A stretch of 64,000 nt of DNA from Owenweeksia sp965214115. Its GTDB lineage: Bacteria; Bacteroidota; Bacteroidia; Flavobacteriales; Schleiferiaceae. Shown piece by piece: positions 16,116-25,171 of this stretch. Each line of letters begins with the position of its first letter. Within the stretch, counting starts at the first letter, position 1. The notes under the pieces are model-generated. The model did not search any database, was not told the origin of the DNA, and was given only the letters and a program-made list of their open reading frames with translations. A program made the position numbers and the translations under genes. The DNA is taken from the NCBI GenBank assembly GCA_965214115.1, contig CBDCAU010000001.1, forward strand, positions 248,001 to 312,000. Reading direction: 5' to 3'.

Positions 16116-18245
16116 ATGAAAAAATTCCTTCTTTTTCTCCTCCTTTTGCTTGTGCCGCAAATCCTTCCCGCCCAAGCGGATACCGTAAATTTCGGGAAAA
16201 TCGACTCCACTATTTTGGAAGAAATCGTCATCAGTTCCGGCCAGTTTGAGCAGCGGCTGGCGGAAGTGCCGGTGAGTCTAGATATTTTGAAGCCCGCGCT
16301 CATCCAAGATAAAAACCTGACGCAACTGGAGGCCGCGCTGGCGCAAGCACCGGGCGTGAACGTGACCGAGGGGCAGGCCAACATCCGCAGCGGCAGCGGT
16401 TGGACGTTTGGCGCGGGCACGCGGGTGCAAACTTTGGTGGACGGGATGCCGCTGATTTCCGGCGATGCCGCGCAGGTGAAATGGGACTTGGTGCCGCTCT
16501 TTTCGGCAGAGCAAATCGAAGTGTTAAAAGGTGCGGCCTCAGTGCTTTACGGCTCGGCGGCGCTGAACGGCGTTATCAATGTGATTACAAATCCGTTTCC
16601 TGAAAAGGAGAAATTCCAAACTAATTTATATGGCAAAGTTTACGATGCGCCATCCCGCAAAAGTTTAAAATGGTGGGATTCGCCCCCCGTGTCTTCGGGC
16701 TTCAATTTCGGTTGGCAAAAACCGCTGACCGAGCGGTCGGGATTGTTGCTGAGCGGCGGTTTCAAAAACGAGCGCGGTTTTCAATATTTGGATGACGACC
16801 GCCGTGCGCAGCTTTTTGGGAAATACTTTTGGAAGCCGCGGCAGATCAAGAACTTGGATTTGAGTTTGGCCGCGCATTTTTTGCGGAAAAGCAACGCCAG
16901 TTTTTTGCTGTGGGAAAGCGATTCATTGGGCTACATCCCACAAGACAGCAACATCACCCGCTCCACCGGCTGGGATTTTTACATCGACCCGCAAGCCACT
17001 TTTCGCCACGGGAAATTTCGCCACACCTTGCAAGGGCGGTTTTTACAAACCAATAATAATGCAAGCAACCAGACCGAAGATTTTTTCAATCGTTCCGATT
17101 ATTATTTTGGTCAATATTACTTGCAATACTTTCTCGAAAAAGTAACATTTACGAGCGGGTTTTTAGCATCCAAAACTACCTCGGTTTCTTTACTTTTTGA
17201 TGGCAATCATTTGGCGAAAAATTACGCGGGATTTTTACAAATGGATGCCAAGCCGCTGAAATGGCTGAACCTGAACGGGGGTTTTCGCTATGAAAAATTT
17301 CGGCTGGACGAGCGGGAAGACGCGCAGCCCGTTTTCCGTTTCGGAGCCAATGCGCAGGTTTTCAGGGGATTGAGTGTGCGCACTTCTTATGGCGAGGCGT
17401 TCCGCTTTCCTTCCGTGGCGGAGAGTTTTACGACTACTTCCGTGGGGGCTTTTAATATTTTCCCGAATCCCGAATTGCAGGCGGAGAGCGGGCGGACTTG
17501 GGAAGTTGGGGTGCGGCAGATGCTTTTTAAAAAGCCGCTCAGTTCTCCCAAAAGCCCCCCAGCCCCCAAAGGGGGAGTAGCTACATTTAGAGGCTATGCA
17601 GATTTGGCGTTTTTCCAGATGGAATTTCAGAATATGATAGAGTACAATGCGGGTTTTTGGCGGCGGGTTACAAACGTTGCTTCCATCGGGCGTGCGTTTG
17701 GGTTTTTGCCCATAAACATTGGGAACACCACCATCCAAGGCGTGGAGGCGGTACTGGCCGTGGAAGGGAGTTTTGGACAAGATTGGGACTTCCGTTTTTT
17801 GGGCGGCTACACTTTTGCCGATCCCAAAATCCAGCACCCTGAAACCGTTTTTGCCACCGACTCAGCAGGAAACGAAAAATCGTATCAAACCACCATCAGC
17901 GACACATTATCGAGTAGTTTAAAATATCGCTATCAACATTTGATAAAAATGGATGCCCAAATCGGTTATAAAAATTGGGAATTTGGGTTCAGTTTGAGGT
18001 ACAATGATTTTATGGAAAATGTGGATCGGATTTTTGTGGATTTTGTAGATGGCGTGGAAGAAAATCGCGAGCGGCAAAATGGCAAAGGCGATTTGATTTT
18101 GGATGCGCGCATCGGTTACGGATTTTCTCAAAAATGGCGGGTGGATTTTTTGGCGGAAAACTTAGGGAATCGGGAAGTGATGACGCGGCCCGCCTTGCTG
18201 GGGCCACCAAGGAGTTTTCAGATTAGGGTGGGGTTTCGGATGTGA
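16116..18245 (+). CDS. TonB-dependent outer membrane receptor
   Basis: A 709-residue TonB-dependent receptor: signal peptide (MKKFLLFLLLLLVPQILPAQ), plug domain (EEIVISSGQFEQRLAEVPVS, then NIRSGSGWTFGAGTRVQTL, VDGMP and LKGAASVLYGSAALNGVINV), and a 22-strand-type barrel ending in an aromatic strand (FQIRVGFRM). There is no carboxypeptidase-like domain or SusD partner, so siderophore, vitamin or metal uptake is more likely than glycan uptake; the ligand is unknown. In the barrel at about residues 475-490 the sequence SSPKSPPAPKGGV is encoded by an element that is otherwise intergenic in this window (compare 55609-55635). Confidence 0.93.
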   Translation: MKKFLLFLLLLLVPQILPAQADTVNFGKIDSTILEEIVISSGQFEQRLAEVPVSLDILKPALIQDKNLTQLEAALAQAPGVNVTEGQANIRSGSGWTFGAGTRVQTLVDGMPLISGDAAQVKWDLVPLFSAEQIEVLKGAASVLYGSAALNGVINVITNPFPEKEKFQTNLYGKVYDAPSRKSLKWWDSPPVSSGFNFGWQKPLTERSGLLLSGGFKNERGFQYLDDDRRAQLFGKYFWKPRQIKNLDLSLAAHFLRKSNASFLLWESDSLGYIPQDSNITRSTGWDFYIDPQATFRHGKFRHTLQGRFLQTNNNASNQTEDFFNRSDYYFGQYYLQYFLEKVTFTSGFLASKTTSVSLLFDGNHLAKNYAGFLQMDAKPLKWLNLNGGFRYEKFRLDEREDAQPVFRFGANAQVFRGLSVRTSYGEAFRFPSVAESFTTTSVGAFNIFPNPELQAESGRTWEVGVRQMLFKKPLSSPKSPPAPKGGVATFRGYADLAFFQMEFQNMIEYNAGFWRRVTNVASIGRAFGFLPINIGNTTIQGVEAVLAVEGSFGQDWDFRFLGGYTFADPKIQHPETVFATDSAGNEKSYQTTISDTLSSSLKYRYQHLIKMDAQIGYKNWEFGFSLRYNDFMENVDRIFVDFVDGVEENRERQNGKGDLILDARIGYGFSQKWRVDFLAENLGNREVMTRPALLGPPRSFQIRVGFRM
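17552..17576. repeat. GC-rich repeat element inside the TonB receptor gene
   Basis: The word AAGCCCCCCAGCCCCCAAAG followed by GGGG lies in the barrel-coding part. The same word with small changes (agccccccaaccccccaaag then gggg) lies between murI and ompH at 55609-55635. Both form a C-tract / G-tract hairpin around AAA. In the receptor it is kept in frame and probably lengthens a loop. Confidence 0.7.
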
Positions 18246-18257
18246 CCTCACCCCCAG

Positions 18258-18399
18258 CCCCTCTCCAAAAGGAGAGGGGTGATGGAGCGCGAGTATATCG
18301 GGAAAATGGCCATTGAAAAGATGGAGTATATGAGATTTATCAGAACCGATTTCCACATAGCATTTCCATCCGATCACCCCCTCTCAGAAGGAGAGGGGG
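18258..18399. repeat. Two C/G-tract hairpins downstream of the receptor gene
   Basis: CCCCTCTCC / AAAA / GGAGAGGGG at 18258-18279 and CCCCCTCTC / agaag / GAGAGGGGG at 18377-18399 are inverted copies of the same recurrent element, about 100 bp apart, with facing orientation (cctcaccccc and gggggtgag). The first, 12 bp after the stop codon, may also end the receptor transcript. Nothing gene-like lies between them. Confidence 0.7.
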
Positions 18400-18502
18400 G
18401 ACGGGGGGTGAGATAATATAGGTGCAAAGTCCCCTTTCAAATAGAATAGCGCAAAACTCCCTTTCCTTACCTTTGCCTCTCATTCCAAAAAATGAAAATC
18501 CT

Positions 18503-18691
18503 ATGAATTTTGCAGCGGTTTTATTGGGTATGATTGGCCCGTGGCAAATCGTGTTGATTGTGGCGGTGGTGTTGCTGTTGTTTGGCGGCCGCAAAATCCC
18601 CGAGCTGATGCGCGGGCTGGGCGGCGGCATCAAAGAATTCAAACAGGCCGTGAAGGAAGACGACAACGAAACGGCCACCGACAAAAAGTAA
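18503..18691 (+). CDS. tatA: Sec-independent translocase component TatA
   Basis: A 62-residue TatA/E protein: one N-terminal membrane helix (about residues 10-28, GPWQIVLIVAVVLLLFGG), the RKIPELMRGLGGGIKEFKQA amphipathic helix and an acidic tail. TatA forms the pore for folded twin-arginine proteins. The frame is open further upstream to 18422, but ATG 18503 gives the usual length; a second in-frame Met at GMIGPW is also possible. tatC is not in this window. gatA follows 39 bp later. Confidence 0.93.
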   Translation: MNFAAVLLGMIGPWQIVLIVAVVLLLFGGRKIPELMRGLGGGIKEFKQAVKEDDNETATDKK

Positions 18692-18730
18692 GTTCCCACC
18701 CCCATTTTTTCCTTTCCCCTTTTTCTGTAA

Positions 18731-20152
18731 ATGGATTATCAAACCCTGAACGAAATTCAGAAGCGGCTGAACGGCGGCAGCCTCAACCTGCCCGATATGG
18801 TGGAATTTTACCTCGACCGCATCGAGGAAAAGAAAAACCTCAACGCCTTCGTGGAGGTGTTTGCCCACGACGCGCGCAGCCGCGCCACCGTCATCGACCA
18901 AAAGCTGAAACGCGGCACGGCCGGCAAGCTGGCGGGGATGATTCTCGCCATCAAAGACAATATGTGCTACCGCGGCCACACGGTCAGTGCCGCTTCCAAA
19001 ATGCTGGAGAATTTCGAGTCCCTTTTTGATGCCACGGTCGTGCAGCGCTTGCTGGACGAAGACGCTATTATAATAGGCCGCACCAATTGCGACGAATTTG
19101 CGATGGGTTCGGCCACGGAATTTTCGGTGCACGGCGTGTCCAAAAACCCGCGCAGTCGGGGGAAATCCACTGGCGGTTCCAGCGGCGGCAGTGCGGCGGC
19201 GGTGGCGGCCAATTTATGCCAAGCCGCACTGGGCAGCGACACCGGCGGGAGCATCCGCCAGCCCGCCAGCTTCTGTGGCACCATCGGCTTCAAGCCCACT
19301 TACGGCCGCGTGTCGCGCCACGGGCTGATTGCCTACGCATCGAGTTTTGACCAAATCGGGCCGTTTACCAAGAGCGTGGAAGACGCCGGAATCCTGTATG
19401 AAGTGATGGCGGGTCAAGACGATTTCGACAGTACGCTTTCGCGGAAAGAGGTGCAACTACCTGAATTTGAGAACACGGCGAAGAAAAAACGCAAGGTCGC
19501 TTTTTTGAAAGATGCCCTAACCGCCGACGGCCTCGACGACAACATCCGCGACGGGATGATGGATTTTATCGAAAAACTGAAAAAGGCGGGCCACACCGTG
19601 GAGCCGGTCAGTTTTCCCTATTTGGATGTGATGGTGCCGGCCTATTACATTTTGACGACCGCCGAGGCCAGCTCCAATCTGGCGCGCTACGACGGCATCC
19701 ATTTTGGCTACCGCAGCGAAAATGCCCACGATTTGGAAAGCACCTACAAACTGAGCCGCACCGAAGGTTTTGGCGCCGAAGTGAAGCGCCGGATTTTGCT
19801 CGGCACTTTCGTTTTGAGTTCCGGCTATTACGAAGCCTACTACGGCAAAGCGCAGAAAGCCAGACGGTTAATCCAAAACGAGACAAACAAGATTTTCGAG
19901 GAGTACGATTTCATTTTGTCGCCCACCTCGCCGAACACGGCCTTCAAAATCGGCGACAAACCCGACGACCCGACCGTGCGCTATTTGGAAGATATCTTCA
20001 CCGTGCAGGCCAACCTCTGCGGCATCCCCGCCGTGTCCCTCCCCTGCGGCAAGCATACCAACCGGATGCCGTGGGGCATTCAATTGATGGCGCCCGCTTT
20101 CGCGGAAAAATCGTTGTTGGAATTTTCGCATCAGATTATGAGTGGGGAATAA
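18731..20152 (+). CDS. gatA: Asp-tRNA(Asn)/Glu-tRNA(Gln) amidotransferase subunit A
   Basis: A 473-residue amidase-signature enzyme that releases ammonia from glutamine for GatB to amidate mischarged tRNA. The Ser-cisSer-Lys triad is visible: the Lys in ILAIKDNMCYRG (about residue 77), KSTGGSSGGSAAAVAA (cis-Ser) and LGSDTGGSIRQPASFCG (nucleophilic Ser). The tail IPAVSLPCG and MPWGIQLMAPAFAEKSLLEF is typical of GatA rather than other amidases. asnS is present in the window, so the complex probably serves Glu-tRNA(Gln). Confidence 0.95.
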   Translation: MDYQTLNEIQKRLNGGSLNLPDMVEFYLDRIEEKKNLNAFVEVFAHDARSRATVIDQKLKRGTAGKLAGMILAIKDNMCYRGHTVSAASKMLENFESLFDATVVQRLLDEDAIIIGRTNCDEFAMGSATEFSVHGVSKNPRSRGKSTGGSSGGSAAAVAANLCQAALGSDTGGSIRQPASFCGTIGFKPTYGRVSRHGLIAYASSFDQIGPFTKSVEDAGILYEVMAGQDDFDSTLSRKEVQLPEFENTAKKKRKVAFLKDALTADGLDDNIRDGMMDFIEKLKKAGHTVEPVSFPYLDVMVPAYYILTTAEASSNLARYDGIHFGYRSENAHDLESTYKLSRTEGFGAEVKRRILLGTFVLSSGYYEAYYGKAQKARRLIQNETNKIFEEYDFILSPTSPNTAFKIGDKPDDPTVRYLEDIFTVQANLCGIPAVSLPCGKHTNRMPWGIQLMAPAFAEKSLLEFSHQIMSGE

Positions 20153-20227
20153 AGTTTTCATCGAGAAACGTAGTTTATTTCTCTTTTGAAAAATTTATTG
20201 GTCGCGAAGGGGTTTGAGCAAAATTTT

Positions 20228-20235
20228 TATATTTG
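20228..20235 (+). promoter_or_regulatory. Possible -7 promoter box before the Rhs-like gene
   Basis: TATATTTG fits the Bacteroidota -7 consensus TAnnTTTG and lies about 30-65 bp before the two possible starts of the next gene. A well-spaced -33 TTTG is not evident, so this is tentative. Confidence 0.4.
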
Positions 20236-20292
20236 GCCATTCCTAATTTCTAAAGACTTAGCCTGATGAATTTTCTCTTAAAACAATCCCCA

Positions 20293-21198
20293 ATGCGAAA
20301 CCTGACTACCCTCCTCCTTTTCTTTATGAGCCTTGCCGCATTCTCCCAAGGCAACAACCCCTACAAGGGCCTCGGCGAGGAGGCCGAGAAGCTGGGCAGC
20401 GAGATACTGACTCTGAGTCAAGGCCGCTACAATGAGTTCCACGACAACGACACCATCGTGCGCATCGGCGCGGCGCTCTACAATGTCTATACGCAAAAGA
20501 TAGTGGGATTTGTGGTGGAGGAGGGCCACTCCGAGGCCACGATGAAGCCGGAGGTGGTGAGTATGTGGCTGAGCGTTGACCCGCTGGCGCGGAAGTTCCC
20601 CGAGCTTACGCCTTACAATTTTGTAGAGGGCAATCCGGTGATGCTGATTGATCCCGATGGATTGAGCGCAATTTGCCCAAGTTGCCCCGAAGGAAAAGAA
20701 TTTGAGGTTTTTAGACAATCTGAATTTACATTTTCTTATGATGAAAAAAATCAAACTATTCAAAGGGTATCGACAGAAAAGATTAATTTGGATAAGGTTA
20801 AAGACCCTCTTTTAGAAACTGCAGTATTTATGAATGAAGTTGACCGTGGGAATTATACTGGAGATAAAATATCAGATCATTTTGAAACGGATGTTACCAA
20901 TAGCTTTGGACAAATTCAAAAAAGCCTAAAGGAGAGTGGAGCATCAATAGATATTACAGTACAAATGGATGGGGATCATCGGATTTCTGAAACTTTCGAT
21001 TATCGCTCAAGAAATTATCCAAACGTAAGTGATCCAAAATATAAGGGTTATACCTTTATTGGCTTAAACTCTTTGAAATACTCGAACAAAGCATCTTCGA
21101 GTGGTCCTACTCAATTCTATTTAATTAAAATGGATTTTTCACACAATGATAAGGGGAAAGAGCAATGGAGAAAAACTTTGCACCAAATTTTTGAATAG
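20293..21198 (+). CDS. Small secreted Rhs-like protein with unique C-terminal domain
   Basis: A 301-residue protein with three parts. A signal peptide (MRNLTTLLLFFMSLAAFSQG). A compact segment at residues 92-123 (MWLSVDPLARKFPELTPYN, then EGNPVMLIDPDG) that matches the end of the Rhs-repeat core domain in Bacteroidota. Then about 175 residues with no match I recognise, starting CPSCPEG. In polymorphic toxins the segment after this Rhs motif is the variable toxin tip, but here the large YD-repeat shell is missing. Base composition drops to A+T-rich exactly after the Rhs motif. Two lipoprotein genes follow with no gap. The ATG at 20266 is an alternative start. Toxin function is inference only. 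Confidence 0.7.
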   Translation: MRNLTTLLLFFMSLAAFSQGNNPYKGLGEEAEKLGSEILTLSQGRYNEFHDNDTIVRIGAALYNVYTQKIVGFVVEEGHSEATMKPEVVSMWLSVDPLARKFPELTPYNFVEGNPVMLIDPDGLSAICPSCPEGKEFEVFRQSEFTFSYDEKNQTIQRVSTEKINLDKVKDPLLETAVFMNEVDRGNYTGDKISDHFETDVTNSFGQIQKSLKESGASIDITVQMDGDHRISETFDYRSRNYPNVSDPKYKGYTFIGLNSLKYSNKASSSGPTQFYLIKMDFSHNDKGKEQWRKTLHQIFE

Positions 21199-21651
21199 AT
21201 GAAAAATCTGATATTCAGAATAGGATTTTTATTTTTCGCTATACTTATCTCTTGTTCGAAAGAGAAGTATAGTGAGCTTCCAGTCGGCAATTATTACTTT
21301 ATTTCTGATAATAATTCATACGGTGAAATTCATATAACTACGGATGGAAACTTTAGTCTCCATTCTGAGAGCGTATATGATTTGGGCTATATCAAATATT
21401 CTAAACCTTATTTGGTAAAGAATAAAGATACGGTAGGCACTTATACTAATACGCCCTATAAATTCTTGCTTTATCCTAATGATGATACAATGACTTTAAC
21501 AAGTATCGATTCATTGCTTACCATTTCTGACGATGGAAATGCTGAAAGTGTTCATAGTAATTTCTTGTTTCGAAAAAGACTGTTTTCTTTAAAAAAAGAG
21601 TATGATATTTATGTTGATGATACGGTTAATCTAAAGCGGAGAAGAAATTAA
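21199..21651 (+). CDS. Lipoprotein of unknown function, possible immunity protein
   Basis: A 150-residue lipoprotein (MKNLIFRIGFLFFAILISC, Cys19), mostly beta strand, with a basic C-terminus. The ATG follows the stop codon of the Rhs-like gene with no base between, so the two are made together. Position and A+T-rich composition suggest a partner, possibly an immunity protein for the secreted product, but no family is recognised. Confidence 0.65.
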   Translation: MKNLIFRIGFLFFAILISCSKEKYSELPVGNYYFISDNNSYGEIHITTDGNFSLHSESVYDLGYIKYSKPYLVKNKDTVGTYTNTPYKFLLYPNDDTMTLTSIDSLLTISDDGNAESVHSNFLFRKRLFSLKKEYDIYVDDTVNLKRRRN

Positions 21652-21656
21652 AGAAA

Positions 21657-22406
21657 TTGAGAAATATTATTTTCTTCATTGGAATTCTGTTATTAGGATG
21701 GGGTTGCAAAAATTCTGCATTAAATACTTCCGTAGAATTTGAAAAGCAACTCGCAAACTGGAAGTTTAATACTTCGGTGTCAATTTACGAAAGTCAAGAT
21801 TCGTTACTATCAATAGAAATATTCTTCTTAAAAGATAGTGTCAAGTCACTAAATTCCTATTTCTTGGATACCGAGTCAAACAAGGTATTAATGGCTATGA
21901 TTAGTGAAAATTTTTATGAATATTTAAAAGACTATTCCAAAATAAATTATCTTTTCCATTTTGATAATCAAAAGGATATGGAAAATTTTCAAATAACCTT
22001 GCAAAAAAAAGACTTAGTCGAAACCCATAAGCAATTTCAGCAAAATCCTCTATTTTATGATTTTGTGGAGTATAGTTTCAAAGAGGTGGGGAGCGTGGAT
22101 ATAGTACGTGCGGAGGCTTGGTTGGAGTATCTATCCGAAGAATCTAATTTGTGGGACTTTAGTGGAAGTTATTGGGATTTACTTTACGAATATTCAAAAG
22201 GTTGTAGTAATCATTCGGAGAATTTGAAAGCCATCTATCATTTTATAGCCTTTGTCGGAGTCGTCGATAACCCGTCAAATACAAACTCAATTAATTCTAA
22301 AAAATTAAACTATTTTATTGAATACTGTGATTTGGATTCAAACCTTACTAAAAAAAGCTTGCCCGATTTGATTAAATTTTTGGATAAGGATTTTGTCAAT
22401 AAGTAA
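21657..22406 (+). CDS. Lipoprotein of unknown function (TTG start)
   Basis: A 249-residue predicted lipoprotein (MRNIIFFIGILLLGWGC, Cys17). The only start that gives the signal peptide is TTG at 21657, 5 bp after the previous stop. The mature part is acidic and helix-rich, with many aromatic residues (for example SYWDLLYEYSKGC). No family is recognised. Its stop overlaps the next ATG by one base (TAATG). Very A+T-rich, like the gene before it. Confidence 0.65.
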   Translation: MRNIIFFIGILLLGWGCKNSALNTSVEFEKQLANWKFNTSVSIYESQDSLLSIEIFFLKDSVKSLNSYFLDTESNKVLMAMISENFYEYLKDYSKINYLFHFDNQKDMENFQITLQKKDLVETHKQFQQNPLFYDFVEYSFKEVGSVDIVRAEAWLEYLSEESNLWDFSGSYWDLLYEYSKGCSNHSENLKAIYHFIAFVGVVDNPSNTNSINSKKLNYFIEYCDLDSNLTKKSLPDLIKFLDKDFVNK

Positions 22407-23719
22407 TGAACCAGCCAACTCGTCTTCTCCTAATTTTTCTTTTACTTTTTCCTTTTCTCCATTCGGGGCAGATTCCAGATTACACTAAGCCCCTAATCAC
22501 CGTCCCGACCCCTTCAATACCCCAACAAAACTCGCCCTTTTACAAACCGCCCACACTTCCCAATCCCCCGACTCCCCGCGCGCCCACGGCTCAGGAAATC
22601 CTTACCCAGCAAGCTGACCGCCAGCGCGCAATGCATCAAAAAATTATCCGTGAAAGCCGCCAATACCGCCCGCCCAACTTCGCGATGCCCAACTGTATGG
22701 GCGCACAGGGAACAGAAAGCTACCGCGCGGCTTTGCAAGAAATAAAAGCGATGCTGGAAGGCGAGAAACGGCTGGACTTGGGACGAGCCACCTTTTTGGC
22801 GGAGAACGCCTTTATGAAAGACTCGCTGGACTACGCGGAATTCGAAAGTTACCTGAATACCGCCGCCCAATTCCTGAGCGCAGAAATGGAACGGCAGGGC
22901 AGCCCCAGCACGAGCAACGCCGCCAAAATTATGATGCTCCACCGCTTTTTCACCGACACGATGGAAGTGCCGCAAAAGGGCGTCCATTATCCGTTCACCT
23001 ATGATTTTGAAGACCCCGAGGCGGACGAGGATTACCGGAAATACTTCGCCACCAAGTTACTCTATTCCGGCTCCGGCCAATGCCACTCTTTGCCCTTACT
23101 CTTTCTGATTTTAGCGCAGAAAATGGGCGCGGAAGCCTACTGGACGTTCTCGCCCAACCACAGCTATTTGCGCTTTCCGGCGGGCGGCAAGTGGTACAAC
23201 CTCGAACTGACCAACGGCCACCTGACCGCCGACTCTTGGATAATGGGCAGCTCTTTCGTGAAAGCCGAAGCCTTGCAGCACGGCCTGTATATGGACACGG
23301 TAAGCCTGAAAAAAGCGCTGGCGGAAAACCTGAGCGTACTTGCAATGGGCTATGGCCACCAGCACTGCGTGGACGGTTTTGTTTTAGAGGCCGTCAATAC
23401 TGCGCTGGAACACAGCCCGACCTGCCCCTCCGCCTTGGCGATGAAATCCAACTACTATTCAATGTGGCTCGCCCACGCCACGCGGCAAGTGGGCTACCCG
23501 CCGCCGGAACAGCTCCACCGTTTCCCCGAAATGGAAGCCATCTATGACGAGCGCAACGAAATGTACCGATTGCTGGACGAAATCGGCTATGCCACAATGA
23601 CCAACGAGGCGTACCAAGAATGGCTGCAATCCGCCAACGACCAGCACCAAGAGCAACAGCACCGCCGAATGATGGGGAATTTCAAGGCCATCGAAACCCA
23701 AGAAAACCTGAAACGATAA
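22406..23719 (+). CDS. Secreted transglutaminase-like protein, paralogue 1
   Basis: A 437-residue protein with an N-terminal hydrophobic segment (LLLIFLLLFPFLHSG), a Pro-rich linker (about residues 24-65) and a papain-like transglutaminase core: SGSGQCHSLPLLFLILAQKM with Cys226, and FSPNHSYLRF with His252. The third catalytic residue is not certain; the nearby WYNLELT segment is a candidate. The C-terminal helical part may be TPR-like (ALEHSPTCPSALAMKSNYYS). It could cut or crosslink protein or peptidoglycan amides; the substrate is unknown. The next gene is a paralogue, and composition returns to that of the core genome here. Confidence 0.72.
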   Translation: MNQPTRLLLIFLLLFPFLHSGQIPDYTKPLITVPTPSIPQQNSPFYKPPTLPNPPTPRAPTAQEILTQQADRQRAMHQKIIRESRQYRPPNFAMPNCMGAQGTESYRAALQEIKAMLEGEKRLDLGRATFLAENAFMKDSLDYAEFESYLNTAAQFLSAEMERQGSPSTSNAAKIMMLHRFFTDTMEVPQKGVHYPFTYDFEDPEADEDYRKYFATKLLYSGSGQCHSLPLLFLILAQKMGAEAYWTFSPNHSYLRFPAGGKWYNLELTNGHLTADSWIMGSSFVKAEALQHGLYMDTVSLKKALAENLSVLAMGYGHQHCVDGFVLEAVNTALEHSPTCPSALAMKSNYYSMWLAHATRQVGYPPPEQLHRFPEMEAIYDERNEMYRLLDEIGYATMTNEAYQEWLQSANDQHQEQQHRRMMGNFKAIETQENLKR

Positions 23720-23720
23720 A

Positions 23721-24818
23721 ATGCCTTTTTCGAGACTTTTTTTTTCCGCCGCTTTTTCGGGGGTTCTCTTTTTTACGGCGCTTTCGCAGACGGATACTCA
23801 TTACACCAAAGCGTACCAAATACTGAACGCGATGCTGGAAGGCGAAGAACCCTTAAATTTTAAAAAAGCCGTGTTCACGGTAGAAAACGCCTTCTACAGC
23901 GGCGGGCTGGATTCGGCCGTTTTTGAAGACCGGATTGACTACCTCAGGGGATTGGCGGAGAATTTCAAAAAGGCAAACCGCGAGGGTTTTTTATATTATG
24001 GGGACGACCGCGAAGAAGTCCTGAACCACGCCGCGATTTTCAAGGTGATGACCGATACTTTGACAATGGTGATGGTCAGCGACACTTTTTTCCACCTGCC
24101 CTTCCGCTACGATTTCGAGGACATTTCCGGCGAGCAAGACTGGAGGAAAATGTTCGTGAGCAAATTGCTGAACACCCACACCGGCAACTGCCACAGCCTG
24201 CCGTACCTCTATAAAATCTTGGCTGGGGAAATGGGCGTGGAAACCCATTTGACGCTCGCCCCCAACCACGTTTACATCAAGCACCGCTGCGAGGAGATGG
24301 GAATGTACAACACCGAGCTGACCAGCGGCTCTTTCCCGATTGACGCTTGGCTGATGGCCTCGGGCTACGTCCACGTGGACGCCATCCGCAACCGGATTTA
24401 TATGGAGGCGCTGAATCAGAAACAGTCCATCGCGCTCTGTATGGTGGACTTGGCGCAGGGCTTCCAGCACAAATATGGAATCGGTGACGGGGAATTCGTG
24501 ATGCGGTGCTGTGAATCCGCGCTGGAATTTTATCCCAATTATATCAATGCGCTCTTACTGAAAGCCGATGCCTTGAAAGTCCGATGGGAGGGAATGGCCG
24601 CGTGGAAAGATTTTGCTCCAAACTCGAAAGAAGCGGTGGGGCATAAAGCCGAAATGGAAACTGCCTTTTCGGAATACGAGGCTTTGGTTAGCAAAATCCA
24701 CAACCTCGGCTACCGCCGGATGCCGGAGGAAATGTACCTGAACTGGCTGGTTTCTTTGCGGCAGGAACGGGAAAAGTACGAGAACCCGAAGATGAAGGGG
24801 GCGTTTGACAAAAAGTAA
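23721..24818 (+). CDS. Secreted transglutaminase-like protein, paralogue 2
   Basis: A 365-residue paralogue of the preceding gene, lacking its Pro-rich linker. It has a signal peptide (MPFSRLFFSAAFSGVLFFTALSQ) and shared motifs: KAYQILNAMLEGEEPL, YDFEDISGEQDWRKMFVSKL, THTGNCHSLPYLYKIL with Cys157, and APNHVYIKH with His183. The ATG comes one base after the previous stop. A terminator hairpin lies about 50 bp downstream, so the accessory block from the Rhs-like gene to here may be one transcript. Confidence 0.72.
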   Translation: MPFSRLFFSAAFSGVLFFTALSQTDTHYTKAYQILNAMLEGEEPLNFKKAVFTVENAFYSGGLDSAVFEDRIDYLRGLAENFKKANREGFLYYGDDREEVLNHAAIFKVMTDTLTMVMVSDTFFHLPFRYDFEDISGEQDWRKMFVSKLLNTHTGNCHSLPYLYKILAGEMGVETHLTLAPNHVYIKHRCEEMGMYNTELTSGSFPIDAWLMASGYVHVDAIRNRIYMEALNQKQSIALCMVDLAQGFQHKYGIGDGEFVMRCCESALEFYPNYINALLLKADALKVRWEGMAAWKDFAPNSKEAVGHKAEMETAFSEYEALVSKIHNLGYRRMPEEMYLNWLVSLRQEREKYENPKMKGAFDKK

Positions 24819-25171
24819 TTGGTCAATCATATCCAGTTCTGATAATGCAACATTTCTGTCTGACTAGAGCGCTAACTGTTTAGCGCGTCTTTTAAAAAAA
24901 TCAAATTCAATAAAAATAAAACCACTCAACCGAAAGTTTCATAAAAACCAAAACCACCCAACCCCGCCAAAAACGAAACCCCAACCCCGTTAATTAAATC
25001 GTTGAAAAACAATTCTTTGAAACTTCGAGGGAATTGCATTACTTTTCAACTTTCGCGGTTTGGCAGAAGATTTGCCGCAAGGCCAAATCTTTTTGTGGAA
25101 AAATTACCACGCTAATTTTTTCGGCAAAACCAAACAACGGAATTTTGACGAACATAAAACTCCAATTGATT
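24819..25171. other. Intergenic region with terminator, before mltD
   Basis: It holds the terminator at 24869-24893 and then about 280 bp of A/C-rich sequence without a gene on either strand. The frame of mltD is open back to 25034 but has no ATG there. Confidence 0.6.
24869..24893 (+). terminator. Rho-independent terminator of the accessory block
   Basis: Arms GCGCTAA and TTAGCGC with a CTGT loop, followed by GTCTTTT; 50 bp after the stop of the second transglutaminase-like gene. Confidence 0.75.

Noticed and set aside
18246..18502. Possible upstream extension of tatA or a small gene in the gap after the receptor
   Set aside because: The region is made of two inverted C/G-tract repeats, and the extended frame has no start or signal that fits TatA.
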